From Candidatus Companilactobacillus pullicola (GTDB lineage Bacteria > Bacillota > Bacilli > Lactobacillales > Lactobacillaceae), in NCBI GenBank assembly GCA_019116025.1, contig DXCM01000097.1, positions 1 to 55,899 on the forward strand: a stretch of DNA of 55,899 bases, read 5' to 3'. Positions 1 to 10,115 of this stretch are shown piece after piece (position 1 is the first letter of the stretch; the number at the start of each line of letters is the position of its first letter). The notes below the pieces were generated by a model. The model saw nothing but the letters and a program-made list of their open reading frames with translations. It had not been told where the DNA came from and did not search any database. Made by a program: the position numbers and the translations under genes.

Positions 1-2
1 CA

Positions 3-464
3 ACAACAATAAGTGGAAATATTGAAGGAATTTATTCAATTGGAGCTCTTATTGGTGGAATCATCATTACAATAGTTAATTTAAAAAATACTTTTGGATT
101 TATAAGAAATATGTACTGGGCAACTAGTACACAATTACTTATTTTAGGTTTGATGTTATTTACCTTGCCACGCTATGTTTTATTCATTTTTGCATTTTTT
201 GAATTTGTTATTGGCGTGTTGGACGCTATGTCTCAACCTCCAATGTTTACATACATACAAAGAACAGTTCCGGAGGGAGATCTTGGTAAAGTTAATACTT
301 CAATGTATACTGCTGCGCAAATACTTACGCCAATTGCAGTATTCATATTCAGTATTGTATTTTCAAAAGTCAATTATCAAATGATTTTCTTGATTAATGG
401 AATAATTAGTCTGCTTTTGACATTTTTCTTATTAGAAGTTATTGGTAAGAGAGTGGCAGAGTAG
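3..464 (+). CDS. MFS transporter, C-terminal part (5' end outside window)
   Basis: The frame is open from the left edge, so this is the tail of a longer gene; the Met at 111 is internal. The visible 153 residues are very hydrophobic and form about four membrane segments, with a glycine-rich helix (IGALIGGIII, about residues 13-22) and the stretch GVLDAMSQPPMFTYIQ. This matches the last third of 12-helix major facilitator permeases. Substrate cannot be told from this fragment. A strong terminator follows directly. Confidence 0.75.
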   Translation, partial: TTISGNIEGIYSIGALIGGIIITIVNLKNTFGFIRNMYWATSTQLLILGLMLFTLPRYVLFIFAFFEFVIGVLDAMSQPPMFTYIQRTVPEGDLGKVNTSMYTAAQILTPIAVFIFSIVFSKVNYQMIFLINGIISLLLTFFLLEVIGKRVAE

Positions 465-468
465 ATAT

Positions 469-519
469 AAAAATACCTCATAATGATTAGGTTGGCTTCT
501 AATTATTATGAGGTATTTT
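469..519. terminator. Bidirectional terminator between MFS gene and guanine deaminase
   Basis: Inverted repeat AAAATACCTCATAAT / ATTATGAGGTATTTT with a loop of about 20 bases and A/T runs on both sides. It can stop the MFS transcript on plus and the convergent guanine deaminase transcript on minus. Confidence 0.85.
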
Positions 520-526
520 AAATTAA

Positions 527-1003
527 TTAGTAAATAGTATGTGATGAATCCTCTTTAAAATTCTTAAAAGCCTTAATAGTAGTGTCTCGATCGTGTTGTT
601 CAAGGTTTAAAACGTTCTTATCATTTAAACCATCAGATAAAAATTTGTAAATGAAATCGTCTCTAAAGCCTATATTCTTAGCGTCTTCGGCAGTATTACC
701 GTAGTAACAAGTTTTGATATTTGACCAGATGATAGCTCCTAAGCACATTGGACAAGGGTAAGCATTGGTATACAATTCGCAACCTGATAGATCGTGTGTT
801 CCAAGTTTTTGGCAGGCTTTTCTGATAGTTGTAATTTCACCATGGGCTGATGGATCATGATTTGCTAAGACGTGATTGCGTCCTTGAGCAATTATCTCGC
901 CATCTTTAACTATCACAGTACCAAAAGGTCCACCGATTTGTGTTCCTACATTACTTTGTGCTTCTTTAGCTGCTAGTTCCATAAATTTTTTGTCGTATGC
1001 CAT
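527..1003 (-). CDS. guaD: Guanine deaminase (cytidine/deoxycytidylate deaminase fold)
   Basis: 158 residues. Zinc-dependent deaminase that would convert guanine to xanthine in purine salvage. The zinc site is visible as HGE (His54, Glu56) and PCPMC (Cys84, Cys87), at the spacing expected for GuaD, and the length matches the roughly 156-residue Bacillus enzyme. The frame can be extended 19 codons upstream, but the start MAYDKK at 1003 has an AGGAG site nine bases away and gives the normal length, so I chose it. A related nucleoside or tRNA deaminase is possible, but the C-terminal part fits GuaD better than TadA. Confidence 0.85.
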   Translation of the reverse strand: MAYDKKFMELAAKEAQSNVGTQIGGPFGTVIVKDGEIIAQGRNHVLANHDPSAHGEITTIRKACQKLGTHDLSGCELYTNAYPCPMCLGAIIWSNIKTCYYGNTAEDAKNIGFRDDFIYKFLSDGLNDKNVLNLEQHDRDTTIKAFKNFKEDSSHTIY

Positions 1004-1205
1004 AAATAGTATCTCCTGATTAATAATATTTTGATACCCGATTAGTATACTTCTAATCATAAATTCATAAAAATAATGATTTTGTGAATATATTCCTGGT
1101 TATCAAAAATGTACAAATATTTTTGCCTGCTTTGAGTAATATTCATAGAACGGGTCATTTATAATTAATCATAATAATTATTCTTTATTTAGATAGGTGG
1201 AGGAT

Positions 1206-3677
1206 ATGAAAACCAAGGGAATACGACAAATAGTATGGACAATATTATTATTTCTGGTGGCGGTTTTTGGTGCGACTTCAATTCAGAATGTGAAGGCCGC
1301 TGAAATAAATGATGGGATAGATAACTGGTATGCACCGTCTGGACAAATGACGCAGGTCGGATTATTGCCAATGGGAGATAATTTGGATTTAGGTTATACC
1401 TTTGGCTTGGCTCAAAGCTATAATTCCAATACTAGTCAGCTGCCTTACTTCTTAAACGGTGGTGACGATTCAATCGTTAAGGATTCCTATGCATCAGGTA
1501 ATTCCATTCAATATTCCAAAATGGATGTTTTTTTGAAAAAAGGCGATAAGTACGTCAATGCTCTTTTTCAGAACCGTGCAGGAACTAACGTTGAAACAAA
1601 CCGTAGTTTGGCCTCGTCTTTATCTCCGGATTTTATGATCGTCCCTTCGGATTCGACGACAACTAAAGTCACAGCGGCTGAATATTCAGTTTTACCATCA
1701 CAATTTGCCGGAACAGACCCAACTAATCGGTTATCGAATAAAAAGTATTATGTCGGAACTGATGCCAATGGCAATCCAGCCTACAAGATTGTGGGTGACT
1801 TAAAACGTAACAGTAAAACTTATGGCGTTTTCGATTTGAAAATTGAATTGTTAATGCGAGCTGATCCTAATAATTCAGCTATCGTGCAAAGAGAAATGTA
1901 CGTCTATAATTCCAGTTCGACCACGCAGAAATTTACAACAATGTTCGCTGAAGATACAGCGCTAGGGTTGATGGGGAAAACCGATCAATCCTATATTTAC
2001 GATATGGGTGAAAAACGTGGATTGATCATTACTTCAAGAGCTGATTCGACGGATAAATATACACTTTTGATCACTAATAAAGTTAAAGATGGATTTGACC
2101 AATATACCGGTGTGGCAAAGGATTTACTAACTACGCCAACCAATTGGTTGGATGGTTTCAAGAATAGTAAAAATCAAAGTAGTATCGATGGTGCTGGTGC
2201 TGAGGAAGCTGGAAATCCTTATGGAACTTCACTTTTCAAGACAAGTGACGGTTCTGCAAGAGTAGTTGATACTGCCTACGCTTTGAAGTGGAATCCTACA
2301 ACGTTAGCACCAGGAGAAACGGCTCACTTTGTTTCTACAATGGGTGCGATGCCACAGTCAGCTGCTTCACCAGAGGTTTCAAAAACTTATACTAATAAAA
2401 CTGATTCAACTGGCAAAAATGAAGTCGGTGATCGTTTGAAGTTTACGATGAAAGTAACAAATAATGGTTATGGTTCACAATGGTCTTACGATAAGTTAGT
2501 TGATGAAATTCCTGAAGGACTACAAATAGATACATCGACCATTAGAAAATCTCAAAATAATGGTGACTTTACGGAAGTTCCAGCAAGCAGTTATGATGAT
2601 TCAAGCCGAACACTGACCGTTATGCCAGGTTATTCTTTAAAGGATAACGAATATGCAACGATAACTTTTGAAGCGATTGTTGAAAGTGGGGCTGGAACAA
2701 CGATTAAGAATACAGCCCAATTCTTTGGAACCGATCAGAAGGTAACTGGAGCCACACAACAAAAATATCAAGCTTCAGTCGACGTGCCAATTGAGAAATT
2801 GAATTTTGATTATAAATTTACACGACAAGTGAAAAATGAGAGTAACAATGAAACTGACTACGCGGACCAAACTACTGCAAAAGTGGGAGACATTCTTAGC
2901 TATAGAACAAAATTTGAAGTTACTAACAACAGTACTCATTCATTAGCAAGTGCCACCAATTTAATCAGTAATTTACCAGATAGCTTAGGTACGCCATATG
3001 ATACTTATGTTACAGGGGCCGATGGAAATGGGTATTATCAAAATGGGACTAGTACAGGTTTAGTTAAAGAGGTTAAAGCTGGGGAGTCAGTTACCGTCGA
3101 AAATAAAGCCAAAGTTACCTCAGCTGCGGTTGGTAAAATCACAACTAACGCCACTTTAAAAGGTGGAATTTCAGCTAATAAAGATCTAGGTGACCTGATT
3201 TCCAACAATGCGGAAGTCTCAATAGAGAACGTTGATGGCATAACCTCCGTACCTAATTTGATAGATTTTGGAATACATAATTTTTCCGGATCTAGCATAG
3301 AGACCAATAATGTTAAAACCGATGGCGAATTGATCGTTAACCATCCAACGAATAATCCATTTATGATCTCAGTTTCATACGACAATGATGATCCTGATTC
3401 TCGAATGAAAAATAATAACGGAGACACTTTAAGTAATAATTTGGAAAATATTTTATTCTTCCGTCAGAGACAAACAAGCGTCACTGATTCTGGAACGTGG
3501 CAACCGATTCTGCCAAACGGAACAAGGATTCAGTCGGCGGACTTCTCAGGCGGTCAAGATAATTTAGACTTATCTGAGTATATTGGTGCCGGATCGTGGA
3601 AATTAAAGATGGACAGTGGCACTAAATCAGGAAGTTATAGCGGTACTATAACGTGGCAAATGGTTGATTCAGAATAG
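1206..3677 (+). CDS. Secreted cell-surface protein with DUF11-like modules and a C-terminal WxL-like domain
   Basis: 823 residues. Signal peptide with a hydrophobic core (TILLFLVAVFG) ending near VKAAE. A long N-terminal region of about 390 residues is unrecognised. Two DUF11-like modules follow (about 390-510 and 525-670), typified by VGDRLKFTMKVTNN and VGDILSYRTKFEVTNN. The last 145 residues resemble a WxL domain: a VPNLIDFG start and the terminal GSYSGTITW motif, with SWKLKM just before. WxL domains bind peptidoglycan non-covalently. No LPXTG is present. An in-frame GTG lies at 1197, but AGGTGG is correctly placed only for the ATG at 1206. The gene stands alone, without the DUF916 partner often found beside WxL genes. 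Confidence 0.75.
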   Translation: MKTKGIRQIVWTILLFLVAVFGATSIQNVKAAEINDGIDNWYAPSGQMTQVGLLPMGDNLDLGYTFGLAQSYNSNTSQLPYFLNGGDDSIVKDSYASGNSIQYSKMDVFLKKGDKYVNALFQNRAGTNVETNRSLASSLSPDFMIVPSDSTTTKVTAAEYSVLPSQFAGTDPTNRLSNKKYYVGTDANGNPAYKIVGDLKRNSKTYGVFDLKIELLMRADPNNSAIVQREMYVYNSSSTTQKFTTMFAEDTALGLMGKTDQSYIYDMGEKRGLIITSRADSTDKYTLLITNKVKDGFDQYTGVAKDLLTTPTNWLDGFKNSKNQSSIDGAGAEEAGNPYGTSLFKTSDGSARVVDTAYALKWNPTTLAPGETAHFVSTMGAMPQSAASPEVSKTYTNKTDSTGKNEVGDRLKFTMKVTNNGYGSQWSYDKLVDEIPEGLQIDTSTIRKSQNNGDFTEVPASSYDDSSRTLTVMPGYSLKDNEYATITFEAIVESGAGTTIKNTAQFFGTDQKVTGATQQKYQASVDVPIEKLNFDYKFTRQVKNESNNETDYADQTTAKVGDILSYRTKFEVTNNSTHSLASATNLISNLPDSLGTPYDTYVTGADGNGYYQNGTSTGLVKEVKAGESVTVENKAKVTSAAVGKITTNATLKGGISANKDLGDLISNNAEVSIENVDGITSVPNLIDFGIHNFSGSSIETNNVKTDGELIVNHPTNNPFMISVSYDNDDPDSRMKNNNGDTLSNNLENILFFRQRQTSVTDSGTWQPILPNGTRIQSADFSGGQDNLDLSEYIGAGSWKLKMDSGTKSGSYSGTITWQMVDSE

Positions 3678-3683
3678 AGCAAT

Positions 3684-3716
3684 AAAAAAGGAAAACCGCT
3701 AGCGGTTTTCCTTTTT
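3684..3716. terminator. Bidirectional terminator
   Basis: Near-perfect palindrome AAAAAGGAAAACCGC TA GCGGTTTTCCTTTTT between the convergent WxL-type gene and the flippase gene; serves both strands. Confidence 0.9.
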
Positions 3717-3727
3717 CTATATCATTA

Positions 3728-5353
3728 TTAGTAAATTTCAGTATCACGAATTTCTTTAAGAATCTTGAGTGAACCATCTTTGTAACTGAGGAAGCCATAG
3801 ACCAAAATACCGAGGATTCCACAAATAGCAATATCAATAATGGCACCAACCTTAGTAGCATCTGAAATGACATAAACAATTAAGAGGTTGGCGACTACCA
3901 CAACGACTAACATAATAATGCCATCGATGAGAATATGAATCAGTTTCTTACCTAATTCCTTATCAACGATTTGGAATTCTTTGTTGATCAGTCTAAAGGC
4001 AAAGTGACTCATAATTACAAAGGCAATGGTTGTCGCAACAACGGGACCATACACGCCTAGAGCTAGTGTTAGAGGCAATTGAAGTACGATTTTTAGTAGG
4101 TAAGCAATTGCCAGGTAAATCATCGATTTCTTCATGTGATGAGTAACCTGAAGAATGTTTTCCAAAATCATGAATAAACAATAGAAGAAAGCTTCAAAAC
4201 AGGATACAATCAAGACTTTGGAACCGAGAATACTTTGATCATAGAAGACGAAAGCAGTCCAGAGTTGACGACTGATAGCCATTACTCCAAATGTAGCTGG
4301 AAGAATGATGAAGACAGTGAATTGAACGATTTTACGCATGAAGTTTTGAATATATTCATTGGAAACTTTCTTGCTGACCATGGCCGACAGAGCTGGAATA
4401 ACTGAAGCAGATACGGAGATGGCAAGGGAAACAAGGACCATGATGATCTTGTTAGCCTGGAAGCCAAACATCGCATAGAGATTGTCGATTGTTTTTTCAC
4501 TGGCGTGAAGAATCAATTGATAGATCCATGTGAAAGTAGTTTGATCGAATAATTGTAGGACGGTCATGATGGTATCGACTAGTAGGAAAGGAATAGCCGA
4601 ACGCAACATGGAACCGAAATTGATGTCGATCTTTTCGTCAGTTGGCAAATCATCCTTAGTCTTGAGGTCATCGATCGTAACAGAACGTCTAACTTTGATA
4701 CGTATCCAGAGTAAGAAGATGTAAGCTAATGTGGCACCGATAAATGAGGCTAGGGTTGATTGATTGACAGCTGATACGTAATTACCCTTTTGCAAAATCA
4801 TGATTGTGTATGTCGCATAAAGCATGTAAGCAACACGAGCAATCTGTTCGATAACTTGTGAAAAGGCTGAGTAAGAAATAAAAGCATATCCTTGAATATA
4901 GCCTCTTAAGATACCTAGAGCGGGAATAATCAACATTGCGATACTCAAGTATTTAATTGGCGTTACAACACGCATATCGCCCGCAGCTAAGACAATGGCA
5001 ACATACTTGGCACCAAAGAACATAACGGCAGCACAGACAGCACCGACTAAAGTCATATAAATACTGTATTTTTTGAAGAGTTTCTCACTTTGATCAAAAC
5101 GTCCTAAGGCATTGTGAGCGGCAACTTCTTTAGAAATAGCCGATGGAATTCCGGCTGTAGCAATAATCAAAAAGAGGTTGTATATGTTGTATACTTTCCC
5201 GTACATGGCATTGGCCGCATTAACAGCTAGAGGACCAATCCAGATATTCCAAGGAATGATATAAACAACCGCTAAAATACGAGAAATAATTCCACTAATG
5301 GAAATCCACAGGGAACTTTTTAGTAGTGAATCTTTTTTCATTTTTTTATCCAT
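3728..5353 (-). CDS. MOP-superfamily flippase, MurJ/YtgP (SpoVB-like) type
   Basis: 541 residues with about 14 membrane helices. The N-terminal pattern (SLWISISGIISRILAVVYIIPW, then AMYGKVYNIYNLFL and AGIPSAISKEVA) is typical of the YtgP/SpoVB branch of MOP flippases. Streptococcal YtgP (MurJ) moves lipid II across the membrane for peptidoglycan synthesis, and the length fits that branch at about 540 residues. It could instead export a surface polysaccharide, but no polysaccharide genes lie nearby, so lipid II is the better guess. Start 5353 and Met 5341 are both possible; neither has a strong ribosome site. Confidence 0.75.
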   Translation of the reverse strand: MDKKMKKDSLLKSSLWISISGIISRILAVVYIIPWNIWIGPLAVNAANAMYGKVYNIYNLFLIIATAGIPSAISKEVAAHNALGRFDQSEKLFKKYSIYMTLVGAVCAAVMFFGAKYVAIVLAAGDMRVVTPIKYLSIAMLIIPALGILRGYIQGYAFISYSAFSQVIEQIARVAYMLYATYTIMILQKGNYVSAVNQSTLASFIGATLAYIFLLWIRIKVRRSVTIDDLKTKDDLPTDEKIDINFGSMLRSAIPFLLVDTIMTVLQLFDQTTFTWIYQLILHASEKTIDNLYAMFGFQANKIIMVLVSLAISVSASVIPALSAMVSKKVSNEYIQNFMRKIVQFTVFIILPATFGVMAISRQLWTAFVFYDQSILGSKVLIVSCFEAFFYCLFMILENILQVTHHMKKSMIYLAIAYLLKIVLQLPLTLALGVYGPVVATTIAFVIMSHFAFRLINKEFQIVDKELGKKLIHILIDGIIMLVVVVVANLLIVYVISDATKVGAIIDIAICGILGILVYGFLSYKDGSLKILKEIRDTEIY

Positions 5354-5389
5354 TCTTTATAAAATTACTTATATTATAGAAGCTTTTGA

Positions 5390-5761
5390 TTAGCGGTAAA
5401 AGAAGAGTACGAAAATCAAAGCTATGAAAGCAGGCAATCCCTGTAGAAAAATAATCTTTCTAGTAGCGGTCATGGCACCATAAACGGCAACAATAATGAC
5501 ATAAAGCATTAATAAAATCATGATGATTTTCAAAGTAGTTCCAGTAAAGAAAAGAATCATTGCTAGAATTAGAACACCTAACAGGCCGTTGTAAATTCCC
5601 TGGTTGGCCAAGGCAGTTTGAGCGTGTTTGTCTTTGACAAAGTCTAAAGGCATGTCGAAAGCCTTAGCTTGTTGATCAGGTTTACCAAACATTTCTAGAC
5701 CAGCAATACCGATGTGCTCTAAGGCAACTAGTGCGACTAAGAATAAAGTTAAGATTTGCAT
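5390..5761 (-). CDS. DUF1304 family small membrane protein
   Basis: 123 residues with four predicted membrane helices. The pattern HIGIAGLEMFGKP near residue 16 followed by a hydrophilic stretch and ALANQGIYNG is the DUF1304 signature as I know it. Function is unknown. It sits 36 bases upstream of the flippase on the same strand and could be co-transcribed with it. The ribosome site (AGAAAGAAG) is weak. Confidence 0.7.
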   Translation of the reverse strand: MQILTLFLVALVALEHIGIAGLEMFGKPDQQAKAFDMPLDFVKDKHAQTALANQGIYNGLLGVLILAMILFFTGTTLKIIMILLMLYVIIVAVYGAMTATRKIIFLQGLPAFIALIFVLFFYR

Positions 5762-5833
5762 TTTAATCTTCTTTCTATATTAAAAAGTATAAGTATAATA
5801 TTAGCTTGTTTTAAAATATCATACAATGGAAAC

Positions 5834-5865
5834 AAAAAAGAAGAACCATAATCTTATGATTCTTC
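5834..5865 (-). terminator. Terminator overlapping the end of the MazG-like gene
   Basis: On minus, the hairpin GAAGAATCATAA / TTATGGTTCTTC followed by a T run begins within the last codons and includes the stop codon of the gene ending at 5854. Confidence 0.75.
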
Positions 5866-6165
5866 GTTAGTATTTATCATAGCAAACTTTTCAATAAATT
5901 TACCTTTTTGATTAATTTTAGCATGTCTAAGACTATCCATTTCTTCATAAGTAATGGAAGCATCATCAAGGATCGCACGAATAACTTCTTCCAAGTCCCC
6001 TAATTCTTCGACTAAGTTGGCGCGAGTGGTAGCGGCCTTTACTTCGGTAGCTTCTTCTACTACTTTGTCACGTAAAGAGAGACGGTAATCGTCATTTGAA
6101 AGTACTTCAAATTTAGAATCGTCATTGATAATAGTGGGTATTTTATCCCGAACCAATTTTCTCAT
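5854..6165 (-). CDS. MazG-like nucleotide pyrophosphohydrolase
   Basis: 103 residues from Met 6165, which has a GGGGG site eight bases upstream. The frame extends 30 codons further, but that part shows no homology-like pattern. The start MRKLVRDKIP is typical of small house-cleaning pyrophosphatases related to HisE and MazG. Metal-binding acidic motifs EEATEV and EELGDLEEV are visible. It probably hydrolyses non-canonical or damaged NTPs. A role in histidine synthesis is unlikely because no his genes are near. Confidence 0.7.
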   Translation of the reverse strand: MRKLVRDKIPTIINDDSKFEVLSNDDYRLSLRDKVVEEATEVKAATTRANLVEELGDLEEVIRAILDDASITYEEMDSLRHAKINQKGKFIEKFAMINTNEES

Positions 6166-6300
6166 AATATGAATTCCCCCTAAAACGTTGTGTAAAAGAA
6201 TCTTACCACAGAAAGTAAATAGAAGCTGGGAATTTGATAACAATAATCTCGCCATGATATTATTTAAATAATTAAAATAAATATAAAAGTGTTGATTATT

Positions 6301-6657
6301 ATGAGTATTTCAGGCGTAGAAATAACAGAAATATTTGGTGGTCTGTTATTACTAGTAATGATAATTATAATTATTTTGCTAGTAGGTAATGACCTAATCA
6401 GAAAGAGGATGGAGTTTGCTTGTCAGGATGCTTTGGTACATCATGAGGTAATTGATAATATAGCAGTAGACGAGAAAACCTCTTCTTATTTGAGGAGAAA
6501 TAATAATCATGAACTACATCGACTAAATGAATATATTTCTAAACAAAACGGCGTTATAAAGTATAAGCTGTATTTGAAGAAACGTCGATTTGATTTTTAT
6601 TTAAAAAAACAAAATTTATGGAATTATAAAGTTATTGCAATAAAAATGTATGAATGA
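6301..6657 (+). CDS. Hypothetical protein with one N-terminal membrane helix
   Basis: 118 residues from ATG 6301 (or 122 from GTG 6289); neither start has a convincing ribosome site. About 22 hydrophobic residues (IFGGLLLLVMIIIIILLVG) are followed by a charged region rich in Lys, Arg and Asn. That arrangement suggests a membrane-anchored protein with a cytoplasmic tail. I do not recognise a family. A terminator right after its stop codon supports a real transcription unit. Confidence 0.5.
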   Translation: MSISGVEITEIFGGLLLLVMIIIIILLVGNDLIRKRMEFACQDALVHHEVIDNIAVDEKTSSYLRRNNNHELHRLNEYISKQNGVIKYKLYLKKRRFDFYLKKQNLWNYKVIAIKMYE

Positions 6658-6687
6658 GACTACCGTTATGACGATGGTCTCTTTTTA
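6655..6687 (+). terminator. Terminator after the small hypothetical gene
   Basis: GAGACTACCGT TATG ACGATGGTCTC followed by TTTTT; it overlaps the stop codon of the preceding gene. Confidence 0.75.
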
Positions 6688-6702
6688 TTTCACAAACATT
6701 GA

Positions 6703-6731
6703 TTGACTATCAGAGAAAAATCAGATAACAT
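6703..6731 (+). promoter_or_regulatory. Sigma-A promoter of guaB
   Basis: TTGACT (6703-6708), 17-base spacer, TAACAT (6726-6731), about 50 bases upstream of the guaB start. I saw no purine riboswitch in the short leader. Confidence 0.55.
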
Positions 6732-6756
6732 GTTTATAAATTTTACCTATATTTAG

Positions 6757-8262
<1,506 letters not shown>

Positions 8263-8281
8263 TTAGATAAAAAATAAGAAT

Positions 8282-8337
8282 GGCCTCTATTAAAGGATTC
8301 AACATATTTTGAATACTTAATGGAGGTCTTTTTTTTG
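8282..8337 (+). terminator. guaB terminator
   Basis: Long hairpin GGCCTCTATTAAAGGATTCAA / TTGAATACTTAATGGAGGTC followed by eight or more T. Confidence 0.9.
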
Positions 8338-8391
8338 ATTTAAGGTTTAAAATTTCTATTAAGGGTAGATTTTTTTATAGGAGGGGAAAAG

Positions 8392-8742
8392 ATGAATAAT
8401 CAAATGGGGCAATCTAGATCAGAAAACATGAAATTTGGCAGATACTCATATTTTGACGGGGGACTTTTTGAGTTAATTTTACTGAGTATAGGTGGATTTA
8501 TTATGACTGTTTTTACAATCGGAATCCTTTATCCATGGGCACTATGTTTGGTTTACGGGTGGAAAATCAATCATACGGTAATTGAAGGTCATCGGATGCA
8601 CTTTGATGGAACGGGCCTAGAACTATTTGGCAACTGGATCAAGTGGTTCTTATTATCGATCATTACGATTGGTATTTATTCCTTTTGGGTCAACATTAAA
8701 TTGGAAGATTGGAAAGCTAAACATACAACTTTTGTAAATTAA
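8392..8742 (+). CDS. DUF898/YjgN-like small membrane protein
   Basis: 116 residues with two membrane segments, each followed by a similar motif: TIGILYPWALCLVYGWKI (about 43-60) and TIGIYSFWVNIKLEDWK. This internal repeat and the YFDGGLFELI start resemble DUF898 (YjgN) proteins, of unknown function. A GGAGGGG site lies a few bases upstream, and the gene has its own terminator. Confidence 0.65.
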   Translation: MNNQMGQSRSENMKFGRYSYFDGGLFELILLSIGGFIMTVFTIGILYPWALCLVYGWKINHTVIEGHRMHFDGTGLELFGNWIKWFLLSIITIGIYSFWVNIKLEDWKAKHTTFVN

Positions 8743-8755
8743 TCGTTATAACGAT

Positions 8756-8804
8756 AAAAAGGCTAGTGTAGCAGCCATTATAGCTGTTGTACTAGTCTTT
8801 TTTT
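8756..8804 (+). terminator. Terminator after the DUF898-like gene
   Basis: GGCTAGTGTAGCAGC / GCTGTTGTACTAGTC hairpin with a seven-base loop, followed by seven T. Confidence 0.9.
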
Positions 8805-8885
8805 AAACTATGGGTCTATGTAATATAGTGGAAACGAGCTCCACAGGCCTGCTCTGCTTTCTAATAAAAACGAGCTACGTAGGGG

Positions 8886-8970
8886 CAACCTCCTGTGGTT
8901 TGCTACAGAACTGAAATTGTCCGTAAAGTACGCGTACAATTTCAGTTCTTAGGCAAATCCTCGGAGGCTG
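8886..8970. repeat. Long imperfect palindrome in the gap before lplA
   Basis: The core is a perfect 14-base inverted repeat AGAACTGAAATTGT (8907-8920) / ACAATTTCAGTTCT (8936-8949). It extends outward through TTTGC/GCAAA to CAACCTCC / GGAGGCTG. The flanks (8830-8885 and 8971-8988) are more GC-rich than the genes around and contain further short complementary words (GAGCT, CTCTGC). It resembles a mobile-type intergenic repeat and abuts the lplA stop codon. Confidence 0.6.
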
Positions 8971-8989
8971 ACCGCCTCTGCTCCGCTCT

Positions 8990-10012
8990 CTATGATAATA
9001 GCAAGTCGGCTAATGTTTCTGGTTCGATTTTACCTAAGTTAGCTGCCAAATCAACTTTTCCAAGTGCGGTTGTTAGGCTATCTTTAGTGAAGTCAGTACC
9101 TAGAAGAGCTTTTTCAATTAAGCTGATATCTCCACCTGTAATGAAGTCACCATAAATTTTAATGTTGGAAATTTTGTTATCTTTTAGTGAGAAGTTAAAT
9201 GCGACGGTTCCAATGTCGTAATGTTTAGAAACATAGTTAGTGAAACCGGGATTCTTACCGTAATTCCAAGCATCTGTATCGTATTTGTCCTTTAGACGGG
9301 AATCGATGATGTCCCAATCATGATCATTCAAAGTATATGTCTCAATATCGGAAAGTTTGTCGACGTGGTAGATTCGTTTCAATAACTCTTCCTTAAATTG
9401 ATTAGCATCCATACTTCTGAAGGGTTCATCGAGATATGGTTTGATGTTAGTGATTCGCTTGTTAACTGATTTAACACCTTTGGATTCAAGTTTATCTTGT
9501 TCAGGTGTTAGGACTTCGCTGGCAGTGTCCATGTCCAAATCAAACATCAAAGTACCACCGGCAGCGTAGGAGTCACCGACTTTAAACATTGTCATACCAG
9601 AGAATTTCTTGCCATCGACAACGATATCGTTACGGCCACGCATTTCAACTCCAGTAGCTCCCATATCGTGAAGGGCGTCGATGATTGGTTGAGCAAAATA
9701 AGCATAATCTCCAAAATGTTCGTCGTCACCGATAATAATATTTTCGAAAATTAGATTTCCATAATCGTGGTAAACAGCACCGCCACCTGAAGTTCTGCGG
9801 ACTAGTTGAATCTTATTTTTCTCTAGGTAAGGGAAGTTGACCTCGGCGTAGGCATTTTGATGAACACCAACGATAACTGATGGATTATTGATATAAAGAA
9901 TCAAACCGTGACCTGGCAAACGTAGATCATTTACTAGATAGTTATCCAAAGATTGATTCACTATGGCATTATAGACGGGTTTTCCATTTTTAGACGTATC
10001 GATAAAGAACAT
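8990..10012 (-). CDS. lplA: Lipoate-protein ligase A
   Basis: 340 residues. Activates lipoate with ATP and attaches it to the lipoyl lysine of E2 or GcvH-type proteins. The adenylate/lipoate-binding motif RRTSGGGAVYHDYGN is near residues 70-84. KFSGMTMFKVGDSYAAGGTLMFD follows as expected, and the C-terminal accessory domain is present. The start at ATG 10012 is preceded by AAGGAG with eight bases spacing; an in-frame GTG at 10021 lies too close to that site. No lipoyl-complex genes are adjacent in this window. Confidence 0.93.
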   Translation of the reverse strand: MFFIDTSKNGKPVYNAIVNQSLDNYLVNDLRLPGHGLILYINNPSVIVGVHQNAYAEVNFPYLEKNKIQLVRRTSGGGAVYHDYGNLIFENIIIGDDEHFGDYAYFAQPIIDALHDMGATGVEMRGRNDIVVDGKKFSGMTMFKVGDSYAAGGTLMFDLDMDTASEVLTPEQDKLESKGVKSVNKRITNIKPYLDEPFRSMDANQFKEELLKRIYHVDKLSDIETYTLNDHDWDIIDSRLKDKYDTDAWNYGKNPGFTNYVSKHYDIGTVAFNFSLKDNKISNIKIYGDFITGGDISLIEKALLGTDFTKDSLTTALGKVDLAANLGKIEPETLADLLLS

Positions 10013-10083
10013 ATACTTCACTCCTTCTTATTTGACTAACTTTATTGTAAGCCCTTTCGAAGAATGAAGATATAAAATTTCAC

Positions 10084-10115
10084 AAAAAAAGCTCACCAAC
10101 TAAATGGCAAGCTTT
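10084..10115 (-). terminator. Terminator of the AEC transporter gene
   Basis: On minus, AAGCTTGCCA / TGGTGAGCTT with a short loop, then a T run; it overlaps the stop codon of the gene ending at 10114. Confidence 0.75.

Noticed and set aside
1197..1205. GTG start for the WxL-type gene
   Set aside because: The codon lies inside the AGGTGGAGG ribosome site; ATG 1206 is the better start.
8895..9155. 86-residue plus-strand ORF
   Set aside because: It is made of the palindromic element and the antisense of lplA.
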